A stretch of 64,000 nucleotides of DNA from Sva-07 sp963717385 (GCA_963717385.1 CAVQWE010000012.1:1-64000), one strand, 5' to 3'; numbered from the stretch's first letter, positions 1 through 9,852 are shown. Numbers and translations are program-made. The notes: a model not told the origin generated them from the sequence alone.

Positions 1-1
1 G

Positions 2-1129
2 ACCCCGAACACCGAAACCACCTACGGGTCGATGTTCTTTGATCTACGCGAGACCGGGCCGTTCGTCATCGAACCCCCGCTGCAGTCGCTGTGTGTCGTG
101 GATGACTTCTGGTTCCGCTACGTCACCGACATGGGCATCGCCGGACCCGACAGAGGCCAGGGCGGCAAGTATCTGTTCCTGCCACCGGGCTACGAGGGAC
201 ACGTACCCGACGGCTATTTCGTCTGCCGTCCGGCGACGTTCACCAACTGGGCGGTGCTGCGGGCGCTCGGTGGCGTGCCGGCCATGAAGCAGACCCGGGT
301 GTATCCCCTTGCCGATGCCGACAATCCGCCTGAGACCGAATTCGTGAACTTCACAGCGTTCCAGTTCAACACGGTGCATGCCAACGACATCACCTTCTTC
401 GAGGAGGTCAACACCCTCGTCCAGGAAGAACCGACGACTGCACTCGACCCTGAACGCGCTGGGCAACTGGCCGCCATCGGGATCGTTCACGGCCAACCAT
501 TCGCCCCTGACGAACACCGCAGATCCGTACTCGAGCAAGCCGCCCGCGCTGGAGCGGCAATCAGCCGAGCGCTGTTGTATTCGCCACGCGACGACGAAGC
601 GCCCATCGTCGAAGGGTCGACGTGGCTCCAGGCCTTCATCGGAGGCAGCTACGAATTCCTCCGCGACGACCGACGCCTGCTCGACGCGCGCACCACGTTC
701 CACTACTTCGCCACCGTCATCACCCCGGCGATGGCCCACGCCCAGGTGGGCGCCGGTTCGGCGTACACCTACACCGCCCACGATGCCAACGGCGACATCC
801 TCGATGGAGCGAAGACCTACAGCCTGACCCTGCCGCCCGAACCGCCGGCCAAGAACTTCTGGTCGATCGACATCTACGACACCCAGACCCGGTCACTCCT
901 CCAGACCGACAACCCGTACCCGAGCGTCATGTCGACCACCGGCACCGTCGAGAGCAACGATGACGGTTCGATCACGATCTGGTTCGGGCCAACCGCCCCC
1001 GACGGTCTCGAGTCGAACTGGATCCAGACGATGCCCGGCAAGAGCTGGTTCCCGATGCTGCGCCTCTACGGCCCGTTGCAAGAATGGTTCGACAAGACCT
1101 GGCTACCTGGCGACGTCACCCCAGCCTGA
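2..1129 (+). CDS. DUF1254/DUF1214 domain protein, 5' end outside window
   Basis: The reading frame is open from the first bases of the window, and the residues before the first ATG (position 32) already match the family, reading TPNTETTYGS. The gene therefore starts upstream and only its 3' part is present. The N-terminal half has the DUF1254 character (substrate-pocket-like fold, function unproven). The C-terminal half, from about residue 260, is DUF1214, with NFWSIDIYD and a WFGP segment. Proteins of this family are often annotated as cell-surface or secreted proteins of unknown role. The sulfatase gene follows 107 nt downstream on the same strand. Family assignment is confident; biochemical role is unknown. 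Confidence 0.85.
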   Translation, partial: TPNTETTYGSMFFDLRETGPFVIEPPLQSLCVVDDFWFRYVTDMGIAGPDRGQGGKYLFLPPGYEGHVPDGYFVCRPATFTNWAVLRALGGVPAMKQTRVYPLADADNPPETEFVNFTAFQFNTVHANDITFFEEVNTLVQEEPTTALDPERAGQLAAIGIVHGQPFAPDEHRRSVLEQAARAGAAISRALLYSPRDDEAPIVEGSTWLQAFIGGSYEFLRDDRRLLDARTTFHYFATVITPAMAHAQVGAGSAYTYTAHDANGDILDGAKTYSLTLPPEPPAKNFWSIDIYDTQTRSLLQTDNPYPSVMSTTGTVESNDDGSITIWFGPTAPDGLESNWIQTMPGKSWFPMLRLYGPLQEWFDKTWLPGDVTPA

Positions 1130-1236
1130 GATCGCGCCGCGCATCGGTTTCGGCACAGAGTCCAGGCGATGGCCACGTGACCGACCGCCTACCATCGCGT
1201 CGTCTGACCAGTTCCGACGACCATCGGGGGAGTGCC

Positions 1237-2731
1237 ATGGCCGAATCGCGCCGACCGAACATCGTGTTCATCCTCACCGATGACCACGCAGCCCACTCGA
1301 TCGGCTGTTACGGGTCGGTGGTCAACGAGACACCACGGATCGACGAAATCGCCGAGCACGGCTGGCGGTTCGACAACTGTTTCGTCACGAACTCGCTGTG
1401 CACACCATCGCGTGCAGCGATCCTGACCGGCGCCTACAGCCACGTCAACGGCGTGTATTCGCTGTTCACGCCGATCGATGCCAGCCAGCCGACGTTCATC
1501 TCGCAACTGCGTGCTGCCGGCTATCGAACCGCGATGGTCGGCAAGTGGCACATGGGCCATGGCGAGGGCCACGACCCGCAGGGCTTCGACTACTGGGACG
1601 TGGTGCCCGGTCAGGGCGACTACTGGAACCCAGCAGTTCATCAGCGCCGACGGCCGCCGAACCGTCGAGGGATATGCCACCGACATCATCACCGACCTCT
1701 CGACCGACTGGGTCGAATCGCTGGAGGGCGACGACCCATGGTGCATCCTCGTGTGGCACAAGGCACCGCATCGTTCGTGGGAACCCAAGCCCGAGCATCA
1801 GGCGATGTTCGAGAAGCCGGTGCCGGTACCGGACACCTTCGACGACGACTACTCGACACGCAGCGCTTCGGTGCGCCGGTCGGCGATGCGGGTCGCCGAC
1901 CACATGACCACCGACGACCTGAAGGAGAACCCTCCCGACGGCCTCACCTATGACGAGCAGGCGATCTGGAAGTACCAGCGGTACATGCGCGAGTACCTCG
2001 CCTGCGTGCAGTCCGTGGACGACAACGTCGGCCGGTTGATCGATTGGCTCCGCGATCGTGGCGACTTCGACGACACCTTGCTGATGTACTCATCCGATCA
2101 GGGCTTCTTCCTCGGTGACCACGGCTGGTTCGACAAACGGCTGATGTTCGAGGAGTCATTGCGCATGCCGCTGGTGCTCAGCTATCCCAACGCACTGTCG
2201 GCCGGCGAGTCGTTCGATGGGATCGTCACCAACGTCGACATCGCCCAGACCATCCTCGACGCCGCTGGGGTGCCAGCGACTGAACAGATGCAGGGCCGAA
2301 GTTTCTGGCCCGATCTCGTCGGGCAACAGGACCAACCGCCGGTCGAGGGCTGCTACTACCGCTATTGGGAGAACGATGACGTCATCCACAAAGCGCCCGC
2401 CCACTACGGCTACCGGACCGATCGCTACAAGCTGATCTACTACTACAACGACGGATTCGGGCTGCCGTTCACCGGCTTCTTCCGCTACCCGCCCGAGTGG
2501 GAGCTCTACGACCTCCACGCCGATCCATCCGAAGTCGACAACGTGTACGAGCATCCCGACTACGCAGTGATCCGCGAGACACTCAAGGCGGCCATGTGGC
2601 GTGAGCAGGCCCGACTGGGCGACGCTCCGCACCCCTCGCAGCCGGTCCCCGCCGGTTGCGAGGACGTCGAGGTCGCCGACCCGGCTCGCTTGCCGCGATA
2701 CCGGTGGTTCGATCCGGGAGCAATGGGCTGA
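1237..2731 (+). CDS. Type I sulfatase (arylsulfatase-like), interrupted by a frameshift
   Basis: The protein hydrolyses sulfate esters using a formylglycine made from a cysteine. The N-terminus shows the metal-binding pair in ILTDDH (D15, D16), and the FGly signature CTPSRA with Cys55 as the residue to be modified. Downstream are KWHMG and the second metal site SDQGFFLGDHG. The frame breaks near 1630, inside cccagcag: the text before it reads YWNP and the correct continuation FISADGRRTVEGY lies one base later. Removing one base gives 497 codons with no other defect. Start at ATG 1237 is supported by ggggag 6 nt upstream. No signal peptide is evident. The desulfated substrate is unknown and no anaerobic maturase gene is nearby. 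Confidence 0.85.
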
Positions 2732-2793
2732 CTCGCCCGATTCCCCGATTGTCCTGTGAGCGAGTGACCGCCATCCGGCAGACTGGTCCGACC

Positions 2794-4524
2794 ATGTCGG
2801 ACCCCATCGCCACGATCGCCCACCTCCTCGGGCCGATTTTCACCGAGCTCAACGGCGGCGACTTCGCCGACCCGACCGTGCGCCCCTCCGATCGGGCCGA
2901 CGCACAGATCAACGGAGCACTCCCGCTCGCCAAGCGCATCGGGTCGAACCCGCGTGAGATCGCCCAGCGCGTGGTCGACTCCGGTGCGCTCGCAGGGGTT
3001 GCCAGCGAACTCGAGATCGCCGGGCCGGGCTTCATCAACGTCACGCTGTCGTCTGAGTTCCTGGCAGCGCAGCTCGGCGAGATCGCCGCCGACGATCGAC
3101 TCGGAATCGCTCCGGCGACAGACGTCAAGACGGTCGTCGTCGACTACTCGGCGCCGAACGTGGCCAAGGAGATGCACGTCGGGCATCTGCGTTCGACCGT
3201 GATCGGCGACTCGCTGGTGCGCATGTTCGATTTCCTCGGGCACCGGGTGATCCGCGAGAACCACATCGGCGACTGGGGTCGTCCGTTCGGGATGCTGATC
3301 GAACACCTCCTCGACCTCGGCGAGGACGTCGCCGCAGTCGGGCTCACCCAGGGCGACCTCGATGGCTTCTACAAGCAGGCCAACGCCAAGTTCACCGAGT
3401 CCGAAGAGTTCCAGGATCGCTCCCGCGAGCGTGTCGTGCTGCTCCAGGGTGGTGACGTCGAGACCAATCGACTCTGGCAGCGCCTCGTCGAGATGTCGAC
3501 CGCCTACTTCAACGAGGTGTACGCCAAGCTCGGCGTGCTGCTCACCGACGACGACCTCGCGGGCGAGAGCATGTACCAGCCGCTGATGGCTCGCACGGTC
3601 GAACGACTCGACGAAGCCGGGCTGCTGGTCGAGGACGACGGTGCCAAAGTCGTGTTCCCGCCGGGTTTCGACAACCGCGACGGTGACCCGCTGCCACTGA
3701 TCATCCAGGCGCGCACCGGTGGCTTCAACTACGCCACGAGCGACCTCACGTGTGTGATCGACCGCGTCGAGCGGCTGGGTGCCGACCTGATGTTGTACGT
3801 GATCGGCGCACCTCAGCAGCAGCACTTGCAGATGGTGTTCGCTGTCTCGGCAATGGCCGGCTGGCTGGCGCCGCCCACCGAGGCCGTGCACGTGGGCTTC
3901 GGCAACGTCCTCGACGCCGATCGCAAGATGCTGCGAAGCCGGTCGGGCGACTCGGTGAAGCTGGTCGACCTGTTGGACGAGGCGATCGAGCGCGCCGACG
4001 ACGCGATCGCCGAGAAGAACGCGGACCTCACCGGCGACGACCGTGCCGCCGTTGCTCGAATGATCGGCATCGGAGCCGTGAAGTACGCCGACCTGTCGAC
4101 CGACCGGGTGAAGGACTACGTGTTCGACCTGGATCGGATGGTGTCGTTCGATGGCAACACCGGGCCGTACCTGCAGTACGCGCATGCGCGGATCTGTTCG
4201 ATCTTCCGACGTGCCGACATCGACCGCTCGTCGGTTCGCGGTCTGCCGATCTCGGTCGATGCCCCCCAGGAGCGAGCCTTGGCGCTTCGTTTGCTCGCCT
4301 TCCCGACAGCGATCGACGCAACGCTCGAGAGTTTCAGCCCGCACAAGTTGTGCACCTACGTCTACGAGCTCGCCACCGACTTCACAGCGTTCTACGAGCA
4401 CTGCCCGGTGTTGAAGGCCGACGAACCGGTGCGGTCGAGCCGCCTCGCGCTCGCCGATCTCACCGCTCGGACCCTGGCCAAGGCCCTCGGCCTGCTCGGC
4501 ATCGACGCCCCGGAGCAGATGTGA
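2794..4524 (+). CDS. argS: Arginyl-tRNA synthetase
   Basis: Class I synthetase charging tRNA-Arg, 576 residues, the normal length. The N-terminal additional domain (about residues 1-110) is followed by the catalytic signature APNVAKEMHVGH, where HVGH at 128-131 is the HIGH motif. The KMSKS position near residue 375 reads KMLRSRSG, a normal ArgS divergence. The C-terminal DALR anticodon-binding domain is visible from about residue 455 (NTGPYLQYAHARICSI). ATG 2794 fits the family N-terminus; the open frame extends upstream but without homologous character. It heads the block argS-lysA, as in mycobacteria. A near -10 hexamer CAGACT sits 9 nt before the start. Confidence 0.97.
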   Translation: MSDPIATIAHLLGPIFTELNGGDFADPTVRPSDRADAQINGALPLAKRIGSNPREIAQRVVDSGALAGVASELEIAGPGFINVTLSSEFLAAQLGEIAADDRLGIAPATDVKTVVVDYSAPNVAKEMHVGHLRSTVIGDSLVRMFDFLGHRVIRENHIGDWGRPFGMLIEHLLDLGEDVAAVGLTQGDLDGFYKQANAKFTESEEFQDRSRERVVLLQGGDVETNRLWQRLVEMSTAYFNEVYAKLGVLLTDDDLAGESMYQPLMARTVERLDEAGLLVEDDGAKVVFPPGFDNRDGDPLPLIIQARTGGFNYATSDLTCVIDRVERLGADLMLYVIGAPQQQHLQMVFAVSAMAGWLAPPTEAVHVGFGNVLDADRKMLRSRSGDSVKLVDLLDEAIERADDAIAEKNADLTGDDRAAVARMIGIGAVKYADLSTDRVKDYVFDLDRMVSFDGNTGPYLQYAHARICSIFRRADIDRSSVRGLPISVDAPQERALALRLLAFPTAIDATLESFSPHKLCTYVYELATDFTAFYEHCPVLKADEPVRSSRLALADLTARTLAKALGLLGIDAPEQM

Positions 4525-4581
4525 CCCCCATCACCGTTGCCCACTCCGCGGTTGCAGCGAAGGCGATCGACCGCGACGTGG

Positions 4582-5887
4582 GTGTTGGAGCAACGACCGG
4601 GGTGTTGGCTGAGCGCGATCTCGCGGCGGTTGCTGCCCGACACGGCGGCGGTCGGCCACGACGGCTGGCTCGAGGTCGGCGGGGTGTCGGTCGAGGCGCT
4701 GGCCGAGGAGTTCGGCACGCCGCTGTTCGTGTACGACGAAGCCCACCTGCGCGCTCGCTGCCGCGAAGCGGTCGCTGCGTTCGGGCACGAGCGGGTGATC
4801 TACGCCACCAAGGCCTTCTTGTGCCGCGCGATGGCCAAACTCGCGTACGACGAAGGATTGCTGCTCGACGTCGCCACCGGCGGCGAACTCCACGTGGCGA
4901 TGGCCGCCGGGGTACCGGCCAGCGCCTGCACGTTGCACGGCAACAACAAGTCGGGCGCCGAGCTCCGCCAGGCGATCGAGGCCGAGGTCCGGTACGTCGT
5001 CGTGGACTCATTCGACGAACTCGATCGGCTCGATGTGCTCGCCGCTGCCGGTGTCGGCCCGACACCGCAGCGTGGTGCTGCGCATCACCCCGGGCGTCCA
5101 TGCCCACACACACGAGTTCATCGCCACCGGTCAGGACGACTCGAAGTTCGGGTTCAACCTGTCCAACGGCGATGCGCTCCGCGCGGTCGACCATGCCCGG
5201 CGCTCGTCGGCGATGGAGCTCGTTGGAGTGCACTGTCACATCGGCTCGAACGTGTTCGAGGCGTCGTCGTTCGCGAAGGCCGCCGAGGTCATGGCCGACT
5301 TCGCCGTGCCGCTCGACCTGCCCGAGCTGATCCTCGGCGGCGGGCTCGGCGTGGCATACCTCGAAAGCGAAGAGGCGCCGACGATCGGCCGGTGGGGGAG
5401 TGTCTTGCTCGACGCGTGCGAGGCGCTCGGTGTGCGCTCGCGGGTCAGCGTCGAGCCGGGGCGGGCGATCGTTGCCTCGGCGGCGATGACGATCTACAAC
5501 GTCGGCACGATCAAGGAGATCCCCGGGGTGCGAACCTACGTGGCCGTCGACGGTGGCATGAGCGACAACCCGCGTCCGGTGCTGTACGGCTCGGGTTACG
5601 AGTCGTTCCTTCCGCGAGCGGTCGATGCCGAGCGCGACCTCACCGTCCGGCTGGTCGGCAAGCACTGCGAGTCCGGCGACGTGTTGGCCTTCGCCGCGCA
5701 GGTGCCGTCGGACCTCGCGGTCGGCGATCTCGTCGCGATGCCGGTGACCGGTGCCTACGGGCATTCGATGGGTTCCAACTACAACAAGATCACCCGCCCA
5801 CCCGTGGTGTTCGTCGCCGATGGCGACGCTCGGCTCGTCGTGCGCCGCGAAACCTACGACGACCTCCTCGCCACCGACCTCGGCTGA
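4582..5887 (+). CDS. lysA: Diaminopimelate decarboxylase, interrupted by a frameshift
   Basis: Last step of lysine synthesis, decarboxylating meso-diaminopimelate with PLP. The N-terminal half contains FGTPLFVYDEAHLRARC and the Schiff-base lysine in VIYATKAF. The C-terminal half contains the HSHIG-like HCHIGSNVFE, the GGGLG phosphate-binding loop and the active-site cysteine in KHCESGD. The two halves lie in different frames. The break is near 5075 in accgcagcg, where GPTP joins SVVLRITPGV if one base is removed. The repaired length is 434 residues. The start is uncertain: GTG 4582 and TTG 4537 are in frame. GTG 4521, overlapping the argS stop, would need one more single-base correction near 4630. 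Likely co-transcribed with argS. Confidence 0.92.
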
Positions 5888-5903
5888 CCCACGTCGCAAA
5901 CCC

Positions 5904-5955
5904 CGTTCGCGTTGCACCACCGAAGGGCCGGCTCATTCGAACCGCAACGTGAACG
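5904..5955. repeat. Dispersed hairpin repeat, copy A
   Basis: A 52-nt element whose outer arms cgttcgcgttgc and gcaacgtgaacg pair with one mismatch. An inner stem pairs CGAA with TTCG around a gggccgg loop. A second copy lies at 22259-22311, with the inner stem changed to CGGA/TCCG, so pairing is kept. It sits between lysA and the PemK-like gene, and could be a terminator, a structured RNA or a REP-like mobile repeat. Confidence 0.6.
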
Positions 5956-5959
5956 GCTC

Positions 5960-5965
5960 TAGGCT
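5960..5965 (+). promoter_or_regulatory. -10 box TAGGCT of the PemK-like gene
   Basis: TAGGCT ends 7 nt before the ATG at 5973, which would place the transcription start at or next to the start codon (leaderless type). No Shine-Dalgarno sequence is present. Confidence 0.5.
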
Positions 5966-5972
5966 CAGCCCG

Positions 5973-6461
5973 ATGTCGAGCAATCGTCGCCTCATCGCTG
6001 GGCTCATCGCAGCCGGACTTGCCCTGTTCAAAGAGCGCGACCGGCTCGCTGGCAAGACCCGCAAGCAGTCACAACCGACCACTCGGCGTGTCGCCACCGG
6101 TACCCGGGTCGAGTACTCGCCCGACATCGACGGCGACGCGGACCCCGGCGAAGTCGTGTGGACCTGGGTGCCCTACGAGGACGACCCCAGCAAGGGCAAG
6201 GATCGCCCGGTGGTGATCATCGGGCGATCCGGCAATGACCTCGCTGGTGTGCCGCTCACATCGAAGAACAAGGGTCACGGCGCAGTGGCCGTCGGCACCG
6301 GCGGCTGGGACCGCAGCGGACGCCCGAGCTATGCCAAGGTCGACCAACTCATCGTGGTGAGAGAACGCGACGTCCGCCGCGAGGGCTCGGTGCTCGATCG
6401 CCAAGTGTTCGATGCGGTCGTCGGCGGTGTCGGTCAACACCACGAGCTCGCGACGAGCTGA
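5973..6461 (+). CDS. PemK/MazF-like family protein
   Basis: The 162-residue protein carries the actinobacterial PemK-like signature GEVVWTWVPYEDD followed by KGKDRPVVIIGR and GVPLTSK, and then the GWDRSGRPS and VRREGSVLDRQ segments typical of this group. MazF/PemK toxins are ribonucleases, but no catalytic test can be made from sequence alone. Residues 7-19 (LIAGLIAAGLALF) form a short hydrophobic N-terminal stretch not found in classical MazF, so it may be membrane-associated. No small antitoxin gene lies upstream (lysA ends 85 nt away) or downstream (the next gene is on the opposite strand). It is thus an orphan, possibly with a domesticated housekeeping role. Confidence 0.75.
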   Translation: MSSNRRLIAGLIAAGLALFKERDRLAGKTRKQSQPTTRRVATGTRVEYSPDIDGDADPGEVVWTWVPYEDDPSKGKDRPVVIIGRSGNDLAGVPLTSKNKGHGAVAVGTGGWDRSGRPSYAKVDQLIVVRERDVRREGSVLDRQVFDAVVGGVGQHHELATS

Positions 6462-6480
6462 TCCGCCGCAGCTGCCGGAC

Positions 6481-7050
6481 TCAGGGGCGGCGGCCCATTG
6501 CGTCGAGGAGACGTGTCTGCATCGGGGCGTCGTCGGCCACCGTGCCGCTCGGACCGGTGCCGAACACTCCGGTCGTCGCCATCATGGGGATCATCGGCGA
6601 AATGCCCGCCCACACCTCGTCGACCAACGTCGGGTCGAGCGTGTCGTCGACGCCGATCGCTCGGGCGAGGTCCCACTGGTGGATCAGCAAGTCGCCGAGT
6701 CGGAACTGGATGACCTGAGCTCCGGGCATGTCGCCGGCTGGGTGTTGGAACACGTGCGTGTCGATGTCGCTTCGCTCGAACGCTGCCTGCTGGGCGGCGA
6801 GCGCAGCGTCGATCGCCGCGACAGGGTGATCGCCCAGGTGGTCGATCCCGAGCAGGGCGATCGCATCCCTGCGTGTGCCGCCGTCGGCGAGGGCTGCTGC
6901 CATCTGGCATCCGGCCGCGACGTGCCCGACCAACTGTCGCACCGTCCAACCATCGCACGGGGTCGTTGCGTCCCACTGGTCGTCGCCGACCTCGCCGACG
7001 ACCCGTCGGAATCCGTCGGCGGCACGGCGCAAGCTGTCGGCAGAAGTCAC
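6481..7050 (-). CDS. TIGR03086-family metal-binding protein (DinB/mycothiol-enzyme fold)
   Basis: 189 residues of the DinB-like four-helix fold used by mycothiol-dependent maleylpyruvate isomerases. TPCDGWTVRQLVGHV supplies the first metal-binding histidine and LLIHQWDLARAIG the second, both at the expected positions. The family probably catalyses thiol-dependent reactions in actinobacteria; the substrate here is unknown. The gene starts with GTG 7050, preceded by a TACGGT hexamer 6 nt upstream. It is transcribed away from hom and converges on the PemK-like gene, leaving only 19 nt between stop codons. Confidence 0.8.
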   Translation of the reverse strand: MTSADSLRRAADGFRRVVGEVGDDQWDATTPCDGWTVRQLVGHVAAGCQMAAALADGGTRRDAIALLGIDHLGDHPVAAIDAALAAQQAAFERSDIDTHVFQHPAGDMPGAQVIQFRLGDLLIHQWDLARAIGVDDTLDPTLVDEVWAGISPMIPMMATTGVFGTGPSGTVADDAPMQTRLLDAMGRRP

Positions 7051-7056
7051 GAGGTG

Positions 7057-7062
7057 ACCGTA
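7057..7062 (-). promoter_or_regulatory. -10 box TACGGT of the TIGR03086 gene
   Basis: On the minus strand TACGGT ends 6 nt before GTG 7050, a leaderless-type arrangement. Confidence 0.45.
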
Positions 7063-7145
7063 GCGAGGGTCGGCTGGTGGCGACCCGCGCGCTGTTCAGT
7101 GTTCACGGAGCCGAAACGGTCATGGGCCCAGCACGACCGATCCCG

Positions 7146-7151
7146 TAGCCT
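7146..7151 (+). promoter_or_regulatory. -10 box TAGCCT of hom
   Basis: TAGCCT ends 8 nt before GTG 7160. There is no purine-rich ribosome-binding site between them, so the hom-thrC message is probably leaderless. Confidence 0.5.
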
Positions 7152-7159
7152 CCTCCTCC

Positions 7160-8470
7160 GTGACGAGCAACACGCAAACGGTCAGGATCGGCGTCCTCGG
7201 ATGCGGCAACGTCGGAGCAGCCCTGGTGCAGCTCGTCGAGGCGCAGCGGGACACGGTCGAGCGGCGAACCGGCCTGCGACTCGAGGTGACCCGGGTGGCC
7301 GTGCGCAACTTGTCGGCGCCGCGCGATGTCGAACTCGCCGACGGGGTGCTCACCCGCGATGCCCACGCGGTCGTCAGCGACCCCGACATCGACCTGGTGG
7401 TCGAGGCGATCGGCGGAATCGAACCTGCCCGCGAGTTGATCCTCGAAGCGCTCGCGAACGGCAAACCGGTCGTCACCGCCAACAAAGAACTGCTCGCCAA
7501 CGTGGGCGCCGAGCTCTACGCAGCCGCCGACGCCGCAGGTCGCGATCTCCTGTTCGAGGCAGCGGTCGCCGGGGGCATTCCCATCGTGCGGGCACTGCGC
7601 GAGAGCCTCCACGGCGAACCGATCAGCCGGGTGCTCGGCATCATCAACGGCACCACGAACTTCATCCTCACCAAGATGACCGATGCGGTCGCAGGCGGAG
7701 GCGACGCCGACTACGCGACCGCGCTCGCGGAGGCGCAGCGCCTCGGGTTTGCCGAGCGCGATCCGACCGCCGACGTCGAAGGCTTCGACGCCGGCGCCAA
7801 GGCGGCGATCATCGCCACGGTTGCGTTCGGTGCGAAGGTCGTCGCCGGCGACGTGTACCACGAGGGAATCAGCCGGATCACCGGCGCCGAGATCGCCATC
7901 GCCCACCGTCTCGGCTACGTGGTGAAGCTGCTCGGAATCGTGGAGCGAGACGCCGACAGCGGCGACATCAGCGTGCGGGTGCACCCGGCGATGGTGCCGC
8001 TGCATCACCCGTTGGCATCGGTTCGCGACAGCTTCAACGCGGTGTTCGTCGAAGGCGAGTTCGTCGATTCGCTCATGTTCTACGGCCGTGGCGCCGGCGG
8101 AGCGCCAACTGCGAGTGCCGTCTTCGGCGACGTGGTCGACGCTGCGATCAACCTGCGCAGTGGCACACATGGCTCGGTGGGCTCGCTCGAGCGGGCATCG
8201 ATCCGAGCGATCGACGAGACCTCAGCGGAGTACCTGCTCGGCCTCGATGTGGCCGACAAACCAGGGGTTCTCCATGCGGTCACCGGCGTGTTCGCCTCGC
8301 ACGGTGTCAGCATCCGCGTTGCCGAGCAGGAGGGCAACGGCCCCGACGCCCGGTTGGTGTTCATCACCCACTCCGCACGCGAGTCCGACGTGCAGGCAAC
8401 CGTGCGCGAGCTGCGCGACCTCGACGTCGTCCGCAACGTCGGTGGCCTGCTTCGCGTGATCGGCGACTGA
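7160..8470 (+). CDS. hom: Homoserine dehydrogenase
   Basis: Reduces aspartate semialdehyde to homoserine for threonine, methionine and isoleucine synthesis. It is 436 residues long, the monofunctional actinobacterial size. The NAD(P)-binding Rossmann motif GVLGCGNVG is near residue 11. The catalytic core shows NGTTNFIL and the FYGRGAGGAPTASAV segment. A C-terminal ACT domain (from about residue 355, LLGLDVADKPGVLHAV) suggests allosteric control by threonine, as in relatives. It starts with GTG. The thrC start lies 2 nt after its stop codon, so the two form an operon. Confidence 0.96.
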   Translation: MTSNTQTVRIGVLGCGNVGAALVQLVEAQRDTVERRTGLRLEVTRVAVRNLSAPRDVELADGVLTRDAHAVVSDPDIDLVVEAIGGIEPARELILEALANGKPVVTANKELLANVGAELYAAADAAGRDLLFEAAVAGGIPIVRALRESLHGEPISRVLGIINGTTNFILTKMTDAVAGGGDADYATALAEAQRLGFAERDPTADVEGFDAGAKAAIIATVAFGAKVVAGDVYHEGISRITGAEIAIAHRLGYVVKLLGIVERDADSGDISVRVHPAMVPLHHPLASVRDSFNAVFVEGEFVDSLMFYGRGAGGAPTASAVFGDVVDAAINLRSGTHGSVGSLERASIRAIDETSAEYLLGLDVADKPGVLHAVTGVFASHGVSIRVAEQEGNGPDARLVFITHSARESDVQATVRELRDLDVVRNVGGLLRVIGD

Positions 8471-8472
8471 GC

Positions 8473-9852
8473 ATGCGCTACGTCTCGACTCGCGGGAACG
8501 CTCCCGAATTGGGTTTCGCCGATGTGCTGCTGGCCGGCCTCGCCAGCGACGGTGGGCTGTACGTGCCCGAACGGTGGCCGACCCTCGCCCCGTCGAATTC
8601 GCACACCTACGCCGAACGTGCCGTCGAGGTGATGCTGCCGTTCGTCGAACCCGACATCGACGAACTCACGCTGACGCGCTTGTGCGTCGAGGCATACGAC
8701 ACCTTCCGCCATCCAGCAGTGGTCCCGTTGGTGCAGCTCGACCATCGGCAGTGGACCCAGGAGCTGTTCCACGGCCCCACGCTCGCGTTCAAGGATGTGG
8801 CCCTCCAACTGGTCGGGCGGATGTTCGACCATGTGCTCGGCGAGCGCGGGCAGCGCGTCACGATCGTCGGAGCGACCAGTGGCGACACCGGCCCAGCAGC
8901 CATCGATGGCGTCGCGGGCTGCGAGCACGTCGACATCGTGATCCTGTACCCCTCCGGCCGCACCAGCGAGGTGCAGCGCCGGCAGATGACCACCGTCGAC
9001 CAGCCCAACGTGCACGCTGTTGCGGTCGACGGCACCTTCGACGATTGCCAGGACCTCGTCAAGGCGATGTTCAACGATGTGGCGTTCCGCGAACGCAATC
9101 AGCTGTCGGCGGTGAACTCGATCAACTGGGCACGAGTGATGGCCCAGACCGTGTACTACGTCACGGCGGCGGAGACCTTCGCCGAACCGGTCACCTTCAG
9201 CGTGCCGACGGGCAACTTCGGCAACGTGCTGGCGGGCTGGATCGCCCGCGAGATGGGCGCGACGATCAGCGACTTCATCGTGTCGTCGAACACCAACGAC
9301 ATCCTCACCCGGTTCATCAATGACGGCGACATGAGCGTGAGCGGCGTGGTGCCGACGGTGAGCCCCTCGATGGACATCCAGGTGTCGTCGAACTTCGAGC
9401 GTCTCCTGTTCGAGATGAACGGCCGTGACGGCGGGATGACCGCCGAGCAGCTCGGACGCTTCCGCTCCATCGGACGACTCGACATCGAGGGCGACCAGCG
9501 CGAGCAGTACATCTCCGGCCACTTCCGTGCTGCAGCCTTCGACGATGCGGCCACCCTGGCCGAGATCGCACGAGTGCATCGCCGCACCGGCGTGGTACTC
9601 GACCCGCACACGGCAACGGGGACGGCGGCGGCGTCGATGTTCACGGGTCTCGACGCCGATGACCATCCGGTGATCACCCTCGGTACGGCACACCCCGCCA
9701 AATTCCCCGATGCTGTCGAGCGAGCGATCGGCCAACGCCCTGCGCTGCCGGATCATCTGGCGGACCTGTTCGATCGTCCTGAGCGCACGCAGATCGTCGC
9801 AAACGATCTCGCTGCGGTCGAGGCGCTCGTCGAGCAGCTCACCCGCGACTGA
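8473..9852 (+). CDS. thrC: Threonine synthase
   Basis: PLP enzyme converting O-phosphohomoserine to threonine; 459 residues. This is the longer (E. coli/fungal-like) class: the N-terminus MRYVSTRG is typical, and the PLP lysine lies in FHGPTLAFKDVALQ near residue 110. Further conserved segments are GATSGDTGPAAI and PTGNFGN. ATG 8473 begins 2 nt after the hom stop, so translation is probably coupled. In mycobacteria thrB follows thrC; here no homoserine kinase follows and the next gene is rho. The M. tuberculosis ThrC is a shorter type, so this one may have a separate origin (inference). Confidence 0.95.
   Translation: MRYVSTRGNAPELGFADVLLAGLASDGGLYVPERWPTLAPSNSHTYAERAVEVMLPFVEPDIDELTLTRLCVEAYDTFRHPAVVPLVQLDHRQWTQELFHGPTLAFKDVALQLVGRMFDHVLGERGQRVTIVGATSGDTGPAAIDGVAGCEHVDIVILYPSGRTSEVQRRQMTTVDQPNVHAVAVDGTFDDCQDLVKAMFNDVAFRERNQLSAVNSINWARVMAQTVYYVTAAETFAEPVTFSVPTGNFGNVLAGWIAREMGATISDFIVSSNTNDILTRFINDGDMSVSGVVPTVSPSMDIQVSSNFERLLFEMNGRDGGMTAEQLGRFRSIGRLDIEGDQREQYISGHFRAAAFDDAATLAEIARVHRRTGVVLDPHTATGTAAASMFTGLDADDHPVITLGTAHPAKFPDAVERAIGQRPALPDHLADLFDRPERTQIVANDLAAVEALVEQLTRD

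Noticed and set aside
5973..6461. Complete toxin-antitoxin module
   Set aside because: No antitoxin-sized gene lies next to the PemK-like gene on either strand.
6412..8472. Extended open frame upstream of thrC in the same frame
   Set aside because: It runs antisense to the TIGR03086 gene and out of frame through hom; only the part from ATG 8473 is thrC.
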